Source of the DNA: Pseudomonas sp. LBUM920
GTDB taxonomy: Bacteria > Pseudomonadota > Gammaproteobacteria > Pseudomonadales > Pseudomonadaceae
DNA length: 64,000 nucleotides
Assembly (NCBI RefSeq): GCF_003852315.1
Contig: NZ_CP027762.1
Location: 2,709,501 to 2,773,500, forward strand
Direction: 5' to 3'
The position numbers and the translations under genes were made by a program. Numbering within the stretch: position 1 is the first letter of the stretch; the number at the start of each line of letters is the position of its first letter. Below, piece after piece: positions 25,584 through 33,160 of this stretch. Under the pieces are notes generated by a model. That model ran no database searches, was not told where the DNA came from, and was given only the letters and a program-made list of their open reading frames with translations.

Positions 25584-26162
25584 TTGAAAGACACTGATCC
25601 GGACGTTGAGCTACTGGCGCGTATCAGCAACAACGAGCCTGCTGCCGTCAACGAAATGGTGACGCGCAAGCTTCCGCGTTTGCTCGCGCTCGCCAGTCGG
25701 ATCCTCGGGGATGCCGACGAGGCCAAGGACGTGGCCCAGGAAAGTTTCCTGCGCATCTGGCGCCAGGCGGCCAACTGGCGGCCTGGCGAAGCGCGTTTCG
25801 ACACCTGGCTGCACCGCGTGGCACTCAACCTGTGCCACGACCGGTTGCGTCGGCGCAAGGAGCGCCCGTTGAACGAAGACGAGGTGCTGGAACTGGCGGA
25901 CGGCGCGCCGGCCCTTGATGAACAGTTGGAAACGGCCGACCGCAGTGCAAGGATGGCCGCCGCGTTGGCGACCTTGCCCGAGCGGCAGCGCGAAGCCATC
26001 GTGTTGCAGTACTACCAGGAGCTGTCGAATATCGACGCCGCGGCCCTGATGAACATCAGCGTCGAGGCACTGGAGAGCCTGCTGTCGCGGGCCCGACGCC
26101 AGTTGCGCAGTCAACTTGCCGACACACCCGGGCTCGCCCGCCCAGGAAGGGGAAAACCATGA
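25584..26162 (+). CDS. ECF RNA polymerase sigma factor
   Basis: About 192 residues with sigma-70 region 2 (ASRILGDADEAKDVAQESFLRIW, residues ~42-64, and DTWLHRVALNLCHDRLRRRK). Region 4 is LATLPERQREAIVLQYYQELSNIDAAALMNIS. This is the ECF architecture. The start is uncertain: TTG 25584 (MKDTDPDVELLA, with GAGAA upstream) is preferred over TTG 25569. Its stop overlaps the next gene by four bases, and that gene overlaps a third, so the three are translationally coupled. It probably controls an envelope or metal response together with its membrane partner. Confidence 0.92.
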   Translation: MKDTDPDVELLARISNNEPAAVNEMVTRKLPRLLALASRILGDADEAKDVAQESFLRIWRQAANWRPGEARFDTWLHRVALNLCHDRLRRRKERPLNEDEVLELADGAPALDEQLETADRSARMAAALATLPERQREAIVLQYYQELSNIDAAALMNISVEALESLLSRARRQLRSQLADTPGLARPGRGKP

Positions 26163-26590
26163 CACCTGAACGATTTGCGCACCTGGCTGACGCCTACGGG
26201 GCCAGCCTGCACCGCTGGCCTCTGGCTGAGCAGGCGCCCGCCCAGGCGCTGCTCGACAGCGGCAATGTCCACGCCCGCGAGGCATTGCTTGAGGCCAGCT
26301 GGCTGGATGGGCAGTTGGACAGCCATCAGTTGGCATTCGCCGACCCGGCGCTGGCGCGCCAGATCCGTGAGTCTGCACCGCGACGGGCGTCGTTCTGGTC
26401 GCGTTACGCCCACTGGCTGTCGCCCGCAGGCCTGGTGGGCGCGGGCATTGCCGGCATCGCCGCCGGGGTGCTGGTGGCGTCGCTGAGCGTGCCGTTGCCG
26501 ATGCTGTCATCCGACGTGCTGCCCAGCGTCTTCGATCAGGGCGATGCCGACGTCGTCTTCACCGTCAACGCCGAGGAAACCGAGCAATGA
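26159..26590 (+). CDS. Membrane protein, possible anti-sigma factor of the ECF operon
   Basis: 143 residues. A soluble N-terminal part (about residues 1-85) is followed by a hydrophobic helix (LVGAGIAGIAAGVLVASLSV, ~95-115) and a short periplasmic tail. Position directly after the sigma gene with an ATGA overlap is the classical place for an anti-sigma factor, and the topology fits. I see no zinc-binding HxxxCxxC, so if it is an anti-sigma factor it is not of the ZAS type. The function is inferred from context. Confidence 0.7.
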   Translation: MTPERFAHLADAYGASLHRWPLAEQAPAQALLDSGNVHAREALLEASWLDGQLDSHQLAFADPALARQIRESAPRRASFWSRYAHWLSPAGLVGAGIAGIAAGVLVASLSVPLPMLSSDVLPSVFDQGDADVVFTVNAEETEQ

Positions 26591-27081
26591 CCCCAAAATC
26601 CCTTAAACCGTGGTTGCTTGTCTCGGTGCTGCTCAACGTGTTTTTGATCGGCGGCGTGGGTGGCGGCCTCTACCACTGGATGGCCACGCCCCGGCCTGCC
26701 GAAGCGGTGGTCAACCAGCACGGTTTGCGCCAGGCGATGATCAAATTGCCGCCAGAGCGCCGCAAGGAATTGCGCCAGTTACTGCGCCAGAACCGTGCCG
26801 ACAGCCAACCGCTGATCATGGCCGGTCGCGAAGCGCGGCTGGGCGTGATCAAACAGCTGGAAGCGCCGAGCCTTGATCGCGAAGTGCTGGTGACGGAGCT
26901 GGCCAAGGCGCGCGAGGCCGACGCCGCGCTGCGGGCCTTGGTGGACACGACACTGGCGCAGTTCGCGAGCAATCTGCCCCAGGATGAACGGCAGAAACTG
27001 GTGGAGGCGTTGTACCAGCGCGGGCAGGCCAAAAGCCGCGAGAAACTTCCCCAGGTCGCGGGGAATAAACCGCGCTCTTGA
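26587..27081 (+). CDS. Periplasmic heavy-metal-sensor-like protein
   Basis: 164 residues anchored by an N-terminal helix (PWLLVSVLLNVFLIGGVGGGLYHW). A long alpha-helical periplasmic domain follows, with LRQAMIKLPPERRKELRQLLRQ and repeated Arg/Glu/Leu helices. This is the CnrR/CnrX/ZraP-like 'metal resist' fold (PF13801 type). It overlaps the preceding gene by four bases (ATGA). Few histidines and no Cys are visible, so direct metal binding is questionable. It probably completes a sensor/anti-sigma module with the two genes before it. Confidence 0.82.
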   Translation: MTPKSLKPWLLVSVLLNVFLIGGVGGGLYHWMATPRPAEAVVNQHGLRQAMIKLPPERRKELRQLLRQNRADSQPLIMAGREARLGVIKQLEAPSLDREVLVTELAKAREADAALRALVDTTLAQFASNLPQDERQKLVEALYQRGQAKSREKLPQVAGNKPRS

Positions 27082-27118
27082 GCTGTTATGCACTCACGAT
27101 CACCCTCGAGAGTTGCAT

Positions 27119-27697
27119 ATGCCGGCTGCTAAAAAGAAACAAGCCTTTGGATTTTCCTGTGGGGCGGCCTCGTTGCTGTGCGCCGCCGTGGAACTGGGCG
27201 GCACCTTGCCCGCAGGCCTGACGGCGACTGACGCCCTGCGCACCAACATGTGTGAAGTCGAGCTGTACAAGATCACCTCCGGCGCCATTACGGGCGGAGT
27301 GGTCAAGCCTTTCGACCCGACCAAGGCGGGTTACTCTTACCCGCATAACGTGGCATTGGCGGCGCGTTCGCTGGGGTTGAATGTGACGATCTACATGGAT
27401 GGGTTTCTGGCCACGGCGCTGTCGGTGCTCTACCCGCAGTGCGAGGAGCAATGCATCAAGGCTGGGTTCCCGGTGATTCATGGCAAACCTCCGGCGCTGG
27501 CGGGGAACCGGCGTGCGTTGATCGTGGTGACGACGTTTTTGATTGGCCTGCACTATGTGATGGAGCGGCCGGGCGGTGGGTACATGGACCCGAATGATGG
27601 TGAGGATTTTGCCGACTTCAAGGCCATGAATGGGGTGTCCAAGGCGTACGGGCAGACCGGGATTACCTTGGTATTGGAGCGGGAAGTGGTGGTTTAG
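27119..27697 (+). CDS. Putative papain-like (C39-like) cysteine peptidase fold protein
   Basis: 192 residues, annotated by motif only. An N-terminal GFSCGAASLLCAAVELGG resembles the catalytic-Cys helix of C39-like peptidases. Later LIGLHYVMERPGGGYMDPNDG provides an HYV...DP pattern like their His/Asp pair. No signal peptide, double-glycine substrate or transporter domain is present. The middle segment HNVALAARSLGLNVTIYMDGF fits the same fold. It stands alone, 37 bp after the ECF operon; whether it is co-transcribed with it is unclear. Confidence 0.55.
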   Translation: MPAAKKKQAFGFSCGAASLLCAAVELGGTLPAGLTATDALRTNMCEVELYKITSGAITGGVVKPFDPTKAGYSYPHNVALAARSLGLNVTIYMDGFLATALSVLYPQCEEQCIKAGFPVIHGKPPALAGNRRALIVVTTFLIGLHYVMERPGGGYMDPNDGEDFADFKAMNGVSKAYGQTGITLVLEREVVV

Positions 27698-27910
27698 CGT
27701 TCACGTTCCTGTGCAGATCCAGTGGGGAGCCGTCGAGCTTTAGCGAGGCCGCGAAGGCGCCAGTGCTGGCACTACAGCCCGAGTGTCGGTCACCTTTCTG
27801 GGGCCGAGTCTCGATCAAAAGCAAAGCACCGCGCCCTGATGGGTTACAACAAAAGCGCTTCTTCGCTGTGCAGCGGCGGGTTGCAAGTTACCTGACGGTA
27901 GGGAAACCCA

Positions 27911-28003
27911 ATGTGGGAGCGGGCTTGTCCGCGAAGCCGGTGGGTCGGGTACGAATTCATTGACTGACATGCCGCCTTCGCGAGCAAGCCCGCTCCCACA
28001 ATT
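27911..28003. repeat. REPIN
   Basis: Inverted REP pair (GTGGGAGCGGGCTTGTCCGCGAA ... TTCGCGAGCAAGCCCGCTCCCAC) in the 490-bp gap after the C39-like gene. Confidence 0.88.
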
Positions 28004-28199
28004 TTCACCGCGCAAGGCTCTCAGGCTAACCGGCCCATCTTTCGAAGATGCCCTATTCGGCGACTCTCGCGCGGTTTCGGTGGCGCATGCGGCCGCTGCC
28101 GCGTTCGTCAAATCCTTTGTCGAACGGCAGAAAGCGAATGGCGTGGTGAAGCGAGGTTGGCTGGACAGCGTGCAGAGCGCGGAATTACAAACGGCGTAG
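28003..28199 (+). pseudogene. Possible remnant of a small gene
   Basis: Directly after the REPIN the plus strand reads as a coherent peptide (FEDALFGDSRAVSVAHAAAAAFVKSF and on to GWLDSVQSAE) ending at 28199. The upstream part of the frame is REP sequence, so no natural start exists. It looks like the 3' end of a small gene cut by the repeat, but it could be chance coding. The rest of the gap (27700-27910) shows nothing I can name. Confidence 0.3.
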
Positions 28200-28547
28200 G
28201 AAGGATTTAACGATGTGGCGGGTGGCGTCGGTGGTGTCCAGTTCGTCCAGCGCGGCATAGGCGTGCCAGCGGCAATCGACGATCTCGTTGCAAGGTCGTG
28301 CCTCGGCGATATTCACCACCGAGGCTTCGAACACGTGGTGCACGGTGTCGCGGGCCTTCAATTCCTGCAAGTACAGCAAGCCGTCCACGTTCAATCCGGT
28401 TTCTTCTTCCAACTCTCGTTCGGCCGCGCCGACCGGGCGCTCATCGCGCTCGACCTTGCCGCCGGGCAATGCCCATTTCGATCTGGCCTTGCGCACGAAG
28501 AGGATATGCCCCTCGTGTTCGCAAATGACCGTGGCCCTTATTTTCAT
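28185..28547 (-). CDS. NUDIX hydrolase
   Basis: 120 residues with a complete NUDIX box, GGKVERDERPVGAAERELEEETGL (GX5EX7REUXEEXGU; the glutamates that bind Mg are present), around residues 35-58. The N-terminal strand MKIRATVICEHEGHILFVRK is typical. It should hydrolyse a nucleoside diphosphate linked to another moiety; the substrate is unknown. ATG 28547 matches the domain start; the open frame extends upstream. It is monocistronic. Confidence 0.92.
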   Translation of the reverse strand: MKIRATVICEHEGHILFVRKARSKWALPGGKVERDERPVGAAERELEEETGLNVDGLLYLQELKARDTVHHVFEASVVNIAEARPCNEIVDCRWHAYAALDELDTTDATRHIVKSFLRRL

Positions 28548-28674
28548 CGTGTGTGCCCCCGCAGCGGGATGTATGTCATAAAAGTGTAATGCAATTGTCA
28601 TGCTAAGTGCTTATGGCGCGCACGGGTGGGGATGTGGATACTGACCGATTGATGAAAACGGACGAGGAGAACAG

Positions 28675-29655
28675 ATGACTACCGTACGTTGGGGCATGAT
28701 CGGTTGTGGCAGTGTCACTGAATTGAAGAGTGGACCCGCTTTCTACAAAGCGCCAGGTTCGGCACTGGTGGCCGTGATGGGGCGTCGCGAGGAGGCGGTG
28801 CGCGATTATGCGGCACGCCACGGCATTGCGCGCTTCTATACCGACGCTCAGGCACTGATCGACGACCCTGAAGTGGACGCCGTGTACATCGCTACACCGC
28901 CTGACAGCCACCTTGAATACAGCCTGATGGTGGCGGCCGCCGGCAAACATTGCTGTGTCGAGAAACCCATGGCCCTCAACGCTGAGCAAAGCGCGTTGAT
29001 GCAGCGCACCTTCGAACGCGCCGGGTTGCACTTGTTTGTTTCCTACTACCGCCGCTCGCTGCCGCGCTTTGAGCAGGTGCGTGACTGGCTGCGAGACGGG
29101 CGCATCGGTGAATTGCGCCAAGTGATCTGGACCTTGAGCAAACCACCGGCCGCCGCGGACGCCAGTGCCGCCAATTGGCGTACCGACCCGGCTGTTGCCG
29201 GTGGCGGCTATTTTGCTGACCTCGCCAGCCACGGGTTTGATTTGTTTCAGTTTCTGGCCGGCGATATCGTCGAAGTCACCGGGTTTACCGCCCGACAGGC
29301 CGGGGAATATGCCGCCGAAGATGCGGTGACGGCCTGCTGGACCTTCGGTTCCGGCGCGCTGGGCATGGGCTGCTGGAACTTCGTTGCGGACCGCCGCGAA
29401 GATCGCGTAGAGCTGATCGGCAGCCGCGGCCGCATCACCTTTGCCGTGTTCGAAGACCAGCCATTGCGCCTTGAAGGCGAAGTCGACGAAGTGCTCGAAG
29501 TACCTTGCCATGCGCATATCCAGTGGCACCATGTGCTGGCGATGAACGCCCACATTCGTGGCGAGGCCGAGCATCCTTCGCTGGCGATCGAGGCGTTGAA
29601 GACCGATCGGGTTCTGGACAAGGTACTGCAGCGCAATCCCAACCGCCCCGAGTAA
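28675..29655 (+). CDS. Gfo/Idh/MocA family NAD(P)-dependent oxidoreductase
   Basis: 326 residues with an N-terminal Rossmann fold (RWGMIGCGSVTELKSGPAFY), the MocA landmarks AVYIATPPDSHLEYSLMVAAAG and CCVEKPMALNAEQ (the conserved E-K-P), and a C-terminal dimerisation/substrate domain. Substrates of this family are sugars, inositols or their derivatives. GGAG precedes the ATG. It is not in an operon with sugar genes here; RNase T2 follows 44 bp later on the same strand but is functionally unrelated. Confidence 0.92.
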   Translation: MTTVRWGMIGCGSVTELKSGPAFYKAPGSALVAVMGRREEAVRDYAARHGIARFYTDAQALIDDPEVDAVYIATPPDSHLEYSLMVAAAGKHCCVEKPMALNAEQSALMQRTFERAGLHLFVSYYRRSLPRFEQVRDWLRDGRIGELRQVIWTLSKPPAAADASAANWRTDPAVAGGGYFADLASHGFDLFQFLAGDIVEVTGFTARQAGEYAAEDAVTACWTFGSGALGMGCWNFVADRREDRVELIGSRGRITFAVFEDQPLRLEGEVDEVLEVPCHAHIQWHHVLAMNAHIRGEAEHPSLAIEALKTDRVLDKVLQRNPNRPE

Positions 29656-29699
29656 CCGTCCTGCGGTGCGCGGCGCCTATGTTTTCAAGGAACAGATGG

Positions 29700-30341
29700 A
29701 TGAACTACAAGACAGCCTGGATAGCGCTGTGGCTGGTGCTGGCCAGCACGGTGGCGCAAGCGGCGCCACGCGAGCAGCGGCCCGCGGGAGATTTTGATTT
29801 TTACCTGCTGTCACTGTCGTGGTCGCCGACGTTTTGCCTCACGCACCCGGACAACCAACAATGCTCCGGCAAGGGCTATGGGTTTGTCTTGCATGGGCTA
29901 TGGCCGCAATACGCCAAAGGCGGGTGGCCGGCATCGTGTGACCCGCAATCGCGGTTGTCGGCGCAGGAACTGGCCAAGGGCGCTTTGATATTCCCCACGC
30001 GCACGCTGCTTAAACATGAATGGTCCAAGCACGGCACGTGCAGCGGTCTGGATGCGTCGCGCTATCTGGACGCGACGGATGCGGCGCTGGCGACAGTGCA
30101 GATTCCGCCGCAGTTGCAGCCGTTCAATGTGCCCAACTACCTGGAAGCGCGCGACATCGAACACCTGTTTCGCCAGAGCAACCCGGCCATGGGCGACCAT
30201 GGCATGGCTGTGATCTGCAAGGGCAAGGTGCTGTCCGAAGTGCGCGTGTGCCTGACCAAGGAATTGCGCTTTGCCGGTTGCCCCGCAAGCGTCAAGACTC
30301 AGTGCCGCAGCGGCGATATTCGGGTCCCGGTGCAGCGCTGA
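29700..30341 (+). CDS. Ribonuclease T2 family protein (periplasmic RNase)
   Basis: 213 residues with a signal peptide ending ...STVAQA. Both catalytic segments are present: CAS I as GFVLHGLWPQY and CAS II as LLKHEWSKHGTCSG, which supply the two catalytic histidines plus Glu and Lys. Several cysteines could form disulfides in the periplasm. It would degrade RNA non-specifically. ATG 29700 has AAGGA eight bases upstream; ATG 29679 is the alternative. Its stop abuts the stop of the convergent AraC gene with no gap. Confidence 0.94.
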   Translation: MNYKTAWIALWLVLASTVAQAAPREQRPAGDFDFYLLSLSWSPTFCLTHPDNQQCSGKGYGFVLHGLWPQYAKGGWPASCDPQSRLSAQELAKGALIFPTRTLLKHEWSKHGTCSGLDASRYLDATDAALATVQIPPQLQPFNVPNYLEARDIEHLFRQSNPAMGDHGMAVICKGKVLSEVRVCLTKELRFAGCPASVKTQCRSGDIRVPVQR

Positions 30342-31190
30342 TCAGGCGCCCGAGTGCATCGAAATGGCTGCAGGCGTGGTACTCGACGCCCCGGCGCGGT
30401 CCGCCAGGTAACGGGCCGGTGGCTGGCCCACGGCTTTGCGGAACATGGTGATAAAACCGCTGGCGTTTTCATAGCCCAGGTCCAGCGCCACGCGCTGCAC
30501 GCTTTCACCCTTGGCCAGGCGTTGCAGAGACAGGATCACATGCAACTGCCTGCGCCAGCGACCGAAGCTCAGGCCCAGCTCCTCCAACAGCAAGCGCGTC
30601 ATGCTGCGCTCGCTCATGCCGATGCGCACGGCCCATTGGCTGAGGGTGGCCTTGTCGCTGGGGTCGGCCAGCAAACTCTCCGCCAGGCGTCGCAGCCTCG
30701 GGTCCTGGGGCATGGGCAAATGCAGGGCTTCGACCGGTGCCTGGGCCAGTTCATCGAGCAGCGTGTTGATCAAACGTCCCTGGGCGCCGTCTTCGTCATA
30801 CAGCTGCGGGAAACTCACCGCCTTGCCGATCAACTCATGCAACAGGCCCGACACAGCCAGGGTGCAGCATTGCGCGGGCAGGGCGCCGCTGACGTCGGGA
30901 TCGATCAACAGGCAATACACCTCGGCCTCACCTGAACCCCTCGCGGCGTGCGGCAGGCCGCCGGGAATCCACAGGGCGCACTGGGGCGGCACGATCCAGA
31001 TACCGGCCTCGATCTGACAGTGAATCACCCCGCGCAGGGTGTACATCAGTTGGCCTTTGCGATGTGAGTGCGGCGTGTGCTCCCAGCGTTCGCTGGTGCT
31101 GCTGGCACTCACGGCCACCACCGCACGCGGGAACACGTCGGCATCCTTGGACATCGAGGGATGATGCAGATCGAGGCGGTGGTGCTTCAT
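30342..31190 (-). CDS. AraC family transcriptional regulator with cupin domain
   Basis: 282 residues. The N-terminal cupin has HTPHSHRKGQLMYTLRG, then PPQCALWIPGGLPH. The C-terminal AraC DNA-binding domain has LSQWAVRIGMSERSMTRLL and VALDLGYENASGFITMFRKAVG. The order and motifs are those of AraC regulators that act near drug-efflux or catabolic genes. The neighbouring 31300 gene is divergent, 109 bp away, and is a possible target. Confidence 0.92.
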   Translation of the reverse strand: MKHHRLDLHHPSMSKDADVFPRAVVAVSASSTSERWEHTPHSHRKGQLMYTLRGVIHCQIEAGIWIVPPQCALWIPGGLPHAARGSGEAEVYCLLIDPDVSGALPAQCCTLAVSGLLHELIGKAVSFPQLYDEDGAQGRLINTLLDELAQAPVEALHLPMPQDPRLRRLAESLLADPSDKATLSQWAVRIGMSERSMTRLLLEELGLSFGRWRRQLHVILSLQRLAKGESVQRVALDLGYENASGFITMFRKAVGQPPARYLADRAGASSTTPAAISMHSGA

Positions 31191-31299
31191 ATTCGATTCG
31201 CAGCTTGGCTGAATTGCGAAACAGTCTGGCTATTCTGTGCAATGCCGTCCAGTAGCGTGGTCACTATAGTGAGATCTACTCTCATTCAGGAGCTGTGCC

Positions 31300-31710
31300 A
31301 TGCGACTCGACAGTACAACGTTCCCCGTGGTGAAAATCGTCTTCGACGCGCCCAACGAAAGCGGCCCGGAAGATGCCTTTGTGGTCTTTGAAGGGTTGTT
31401 GGCCAGAAAGCAGGCTTTCTTGCTGCTGCACGAAAAATCCGTGGACGAAAACGCCCACGAGCACTCTCACGAGGAGCGCAGGCAAGCCTCGATTTGGATG
31501 AAGAAAAACAAACAGGCGCTGCGCACCTTCGTCAAAGGCATGATCCAGGTAGAACCCAGTGCCGCCCAACGCCTGGCCCTCAAGCCATTTGCCGCGATGT
31601 TCGGCAAAGCCTGGGGCTACCCACTGCTGGTCGTAGAGTCCAAGGACCAGGCATGGGCGCTGGCGCGGGATGTGCTGGATGAGCAGATATCCGACGTGGC
31701 GCACTTTTGA
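31300..31710 (+). CDS. Conserved hypothetical protein (136 aa), donor of the repeated gene tail
   Basis: 136 residues, soluble, alpha/beta (MRLDSTTFPVVKIVFDAPNE, FVVFEGLLARKQAFLLLHE, SIWMKKNKQALRTFVKGM). The family was not recognised. The last 12 codons (V-L-D-E-Q-I-S-D-V-A-H-F and stop) are echoed four times in the repeat array that follows, each with the stop codon changed. It is divergent from the AraC gene. The start ATG at 31300 is preceded by CAGGAG. Confidence 0.7.
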   Translation: MRLDSTTFPVVKIVFDAPNESGPEDAFVVFEGLLARKQAFLLLHEKSVDENAHEHSHEERRQASIWMKKNKQALRTFVKGMIQVEPSAAQRLALKPFAAMFGKAWGYPLLVVESKDQAWALARDVLDEQISDVAHF

Positions 31711-31729
31711 CGTGTGCTCATTGAAAACG

Positions 31730-31819
31730 GTGGGAGCTGGCTTGCTCGCGAATGCGGTGGGTCAGCTACACCTTCAGTGACTGACACTGCGCCTTCGCGA
31801 GCAAGCCCGCTCCCACATT
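31730..31819. repeat. REPIN, array unit 1
   Basis: The left arm is GTGGGAGCTGGCTTGCTCGC and the right arm GCGAGCAAGCCCGCTCCCAC: a hybrid whose left arm has CTGG and right arm CCCG. Confidence 0.88.
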
Positions 31820-31919
31820 ATTCGGTGGCGCCCTTTGGTTCACGCACACCGTTCAGCCAACGGTGCTGGATGAACCCGTTTCCAACGTCGCGCACTTTCT
31901 AGGTGTACGCCGTAAAAAC

Positions 31920-32010
31920 TGTGGGAGCTGGCTTGCCTGCGATAGCGTTGGGTCAGCAACATTGATGTCAGCTGACACGCCCTCATCGCAGGCAAGCCAG
32001 CTCCCACATT
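31920..32010. repeat. REPIN, array unit 2
   Basis: Arms GTGGGAGCTGGCTTGCCTGC and GCAGGCAAGCCAGCTCCCAC, the second REP flavour, with an AGCTGACA segment in the loop. Confidence 0.88.
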
Positions 32011-32110
32011 ATTCGGTGGCGCCCTTTGGTTCACGCACACCGTTCGGCCTACTGTGCTGGATGAGCCAGTCTCCAACGTCGCGCACTTTCTAGGTGTACG
32101 CAGTCAAAAC

Positions 32111-32200
32111 TGTGGGAGCTGGCTTGCCTGCGATAGCGGTGGGTCAGCAGCATTGATGTCAGCTGACACGCCCTCATCGCAGGCAAGCCAGCTCCCACAG
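32111..32200. repeat. REPIN, array unit 3
   Basis: Nearly identical to unit 2. The flank to its right differs from those of the other units (GGGGTTAGGTGGCGTTCAGG). Confidence 0.88.
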
Positions 32201-32303
32201 GGGTTAGGTGGCGTTCAGGAGCCCACGCAAACCACTCGGCACGACGGTGATGAATGAGCCAGTCTCCAACGTCGCGCACTTTCTAGGTGTACGCAGTTAA
32301 AAC

Positions 32304-32394
32304 TGTGGGAGCGGGCTTGCTCGCGAATGCGGCGGGTCAGCGACACACCCGGTGACTGACACTGCGCCTTCGCGAGCAAGCCCGCTCCCACATT
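32304..32394. repeat. REPIN, array unit 4
   Basis: Arms of the GCGGGCTTGCTCGC flavour, not the GCTGGCTTGCCTGC flavour of units 2 and 3, so flavour switches within the array. Confidence 0.88.
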
Positions 32395-32494
32395 ATTCGG
32401 TGGCGCCCTTTGGTTCACGCACACCGTTCGGCCTACTGTGCTGGATGAGCCAGTCTCCAACGTCGCGCACTTTCTAGGTGTACGCAGTTAAAAC

Positions 32495-32579
32495 TGTGGG
32501 AGCGGGCTTGCTCGCGAATGCGGCGGGTCAGCGACACACCCAGTGACTGACACTGCGCCTTCGCGAGCAAGCCCGCTCC
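32495..32579. repeat. REPIN, array unit 5 (right end truncated)
   Basis: Nearly identical to unit 4 for 75 bp, but the right arm stops at CCCGCTCC and runs into the downstream lipoprotein gene region. Confidence 0.85.
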
Positions 32580-32601
32580 TGGACTGTTTTGGCGGCGCCC
32601 A

Positions 32602-32949
32602 TCAATCCACACAAATCGCCCGGCCCAGCTTGCCTTTCTCCACCGTCGCCGAGCAGCCGAAGTGGCTGTTATCCACCTGGCACGTACCCGCTACAGGGCC
32701 GTTGCCCGATTGCGTGGTCACACTGGTCTGACACTCACCCTCGCACTGGCTCGAATCGGTGCAAGCCTTGCCCGCGTCCCTGTACGGCGTGATGCACTTC
32801 CAGCTCTGCAACTTGCCGACCTGCCTCATCGTGCCACCGCCCGCCAGGCAGGTGGATGCGGCGGAATCCTGCGCCGGCGCAGCGGTGGGCGAGTGGGTCG
32901 AGCAGGCCGATACCAGCAACAGGGCGGCCAAACCAATCATCAATTTCAT
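32602..32949 (-). CDS. Cysteine-rich lipoprotein
   Basis: 115 residues with a short leader and lipobox L-V-S-A-C (lipidated Cys16). The mature part has eight further cysteines (for example KCITPYRDAGKACTDSSQC), which could make four disulfides in the periplasm. The family was not recognised. Its stop lies just past the truncated end of the REPIN array. It is monocistronic. Confidence 0.8.
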   Translation of the reverse strand: MKLMIGLAALLLVSACSTHSPTAAPAQDSAASTCLAGGGTMRQVGKLQSWKCITPYRDAGKACTDSSQCEGECQTSVTTQSGNGPVAGTCQVDNSHFGCSATVEKGKLGRAICVD

Positions 32950-33160
32950 GCAAAAGTCCTCGTGGAGTAAGCGCAGCGGCGCAGTGTACGGGCTATTGGA
33001 CTCCTTTGATTGACGAGCGATCCCTACCTGGAAGTTGACCCATGCACACCCTATGCAAACGCTGTGTCGCCCTGCTGGACTTCACGTTCTCTACTGCGCC
33101 ACCTGAGCGGCGCGTTTCAGGTATCCTGCGCGCCCCGTTTATCACTGATTCAAAGAAACA

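Larger units (their letters stand above)
31711..32601. repeat. Tandem array: five REPINs with four copies of an adjacent gene tail
   Basis: An ~890-bp block with a period of 191 bp (one interval is 193). Each unit is a REPIN plus a spacer that ends in GTGCTGGATGAGCC...CACTTTC, a copy of the last 12 codons of the preceding gene. Tail copies begin at 31863, 32054, 32247 and 32438; the original begins at 31672. The copies resemble each other more than the original, except at the third, whose left flank has diverged. No gene is visible inside. Confidence 0.9.

Noticed and set aside
27763..27963. Small open frame upstream of the REPIN near 27.9 kb
   Set aside because: No ribosome site, low-complexity peptide, and it runs into the repeat; not supported as a gene.
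31711..32601. A regular tandem array that superficially resembles a CRISPR
   Set aside because: The period is ~191 bp, the repeats are inverted REP pairs, the spacers are nearly identical copies of a gene tail, and no cas genes exist.
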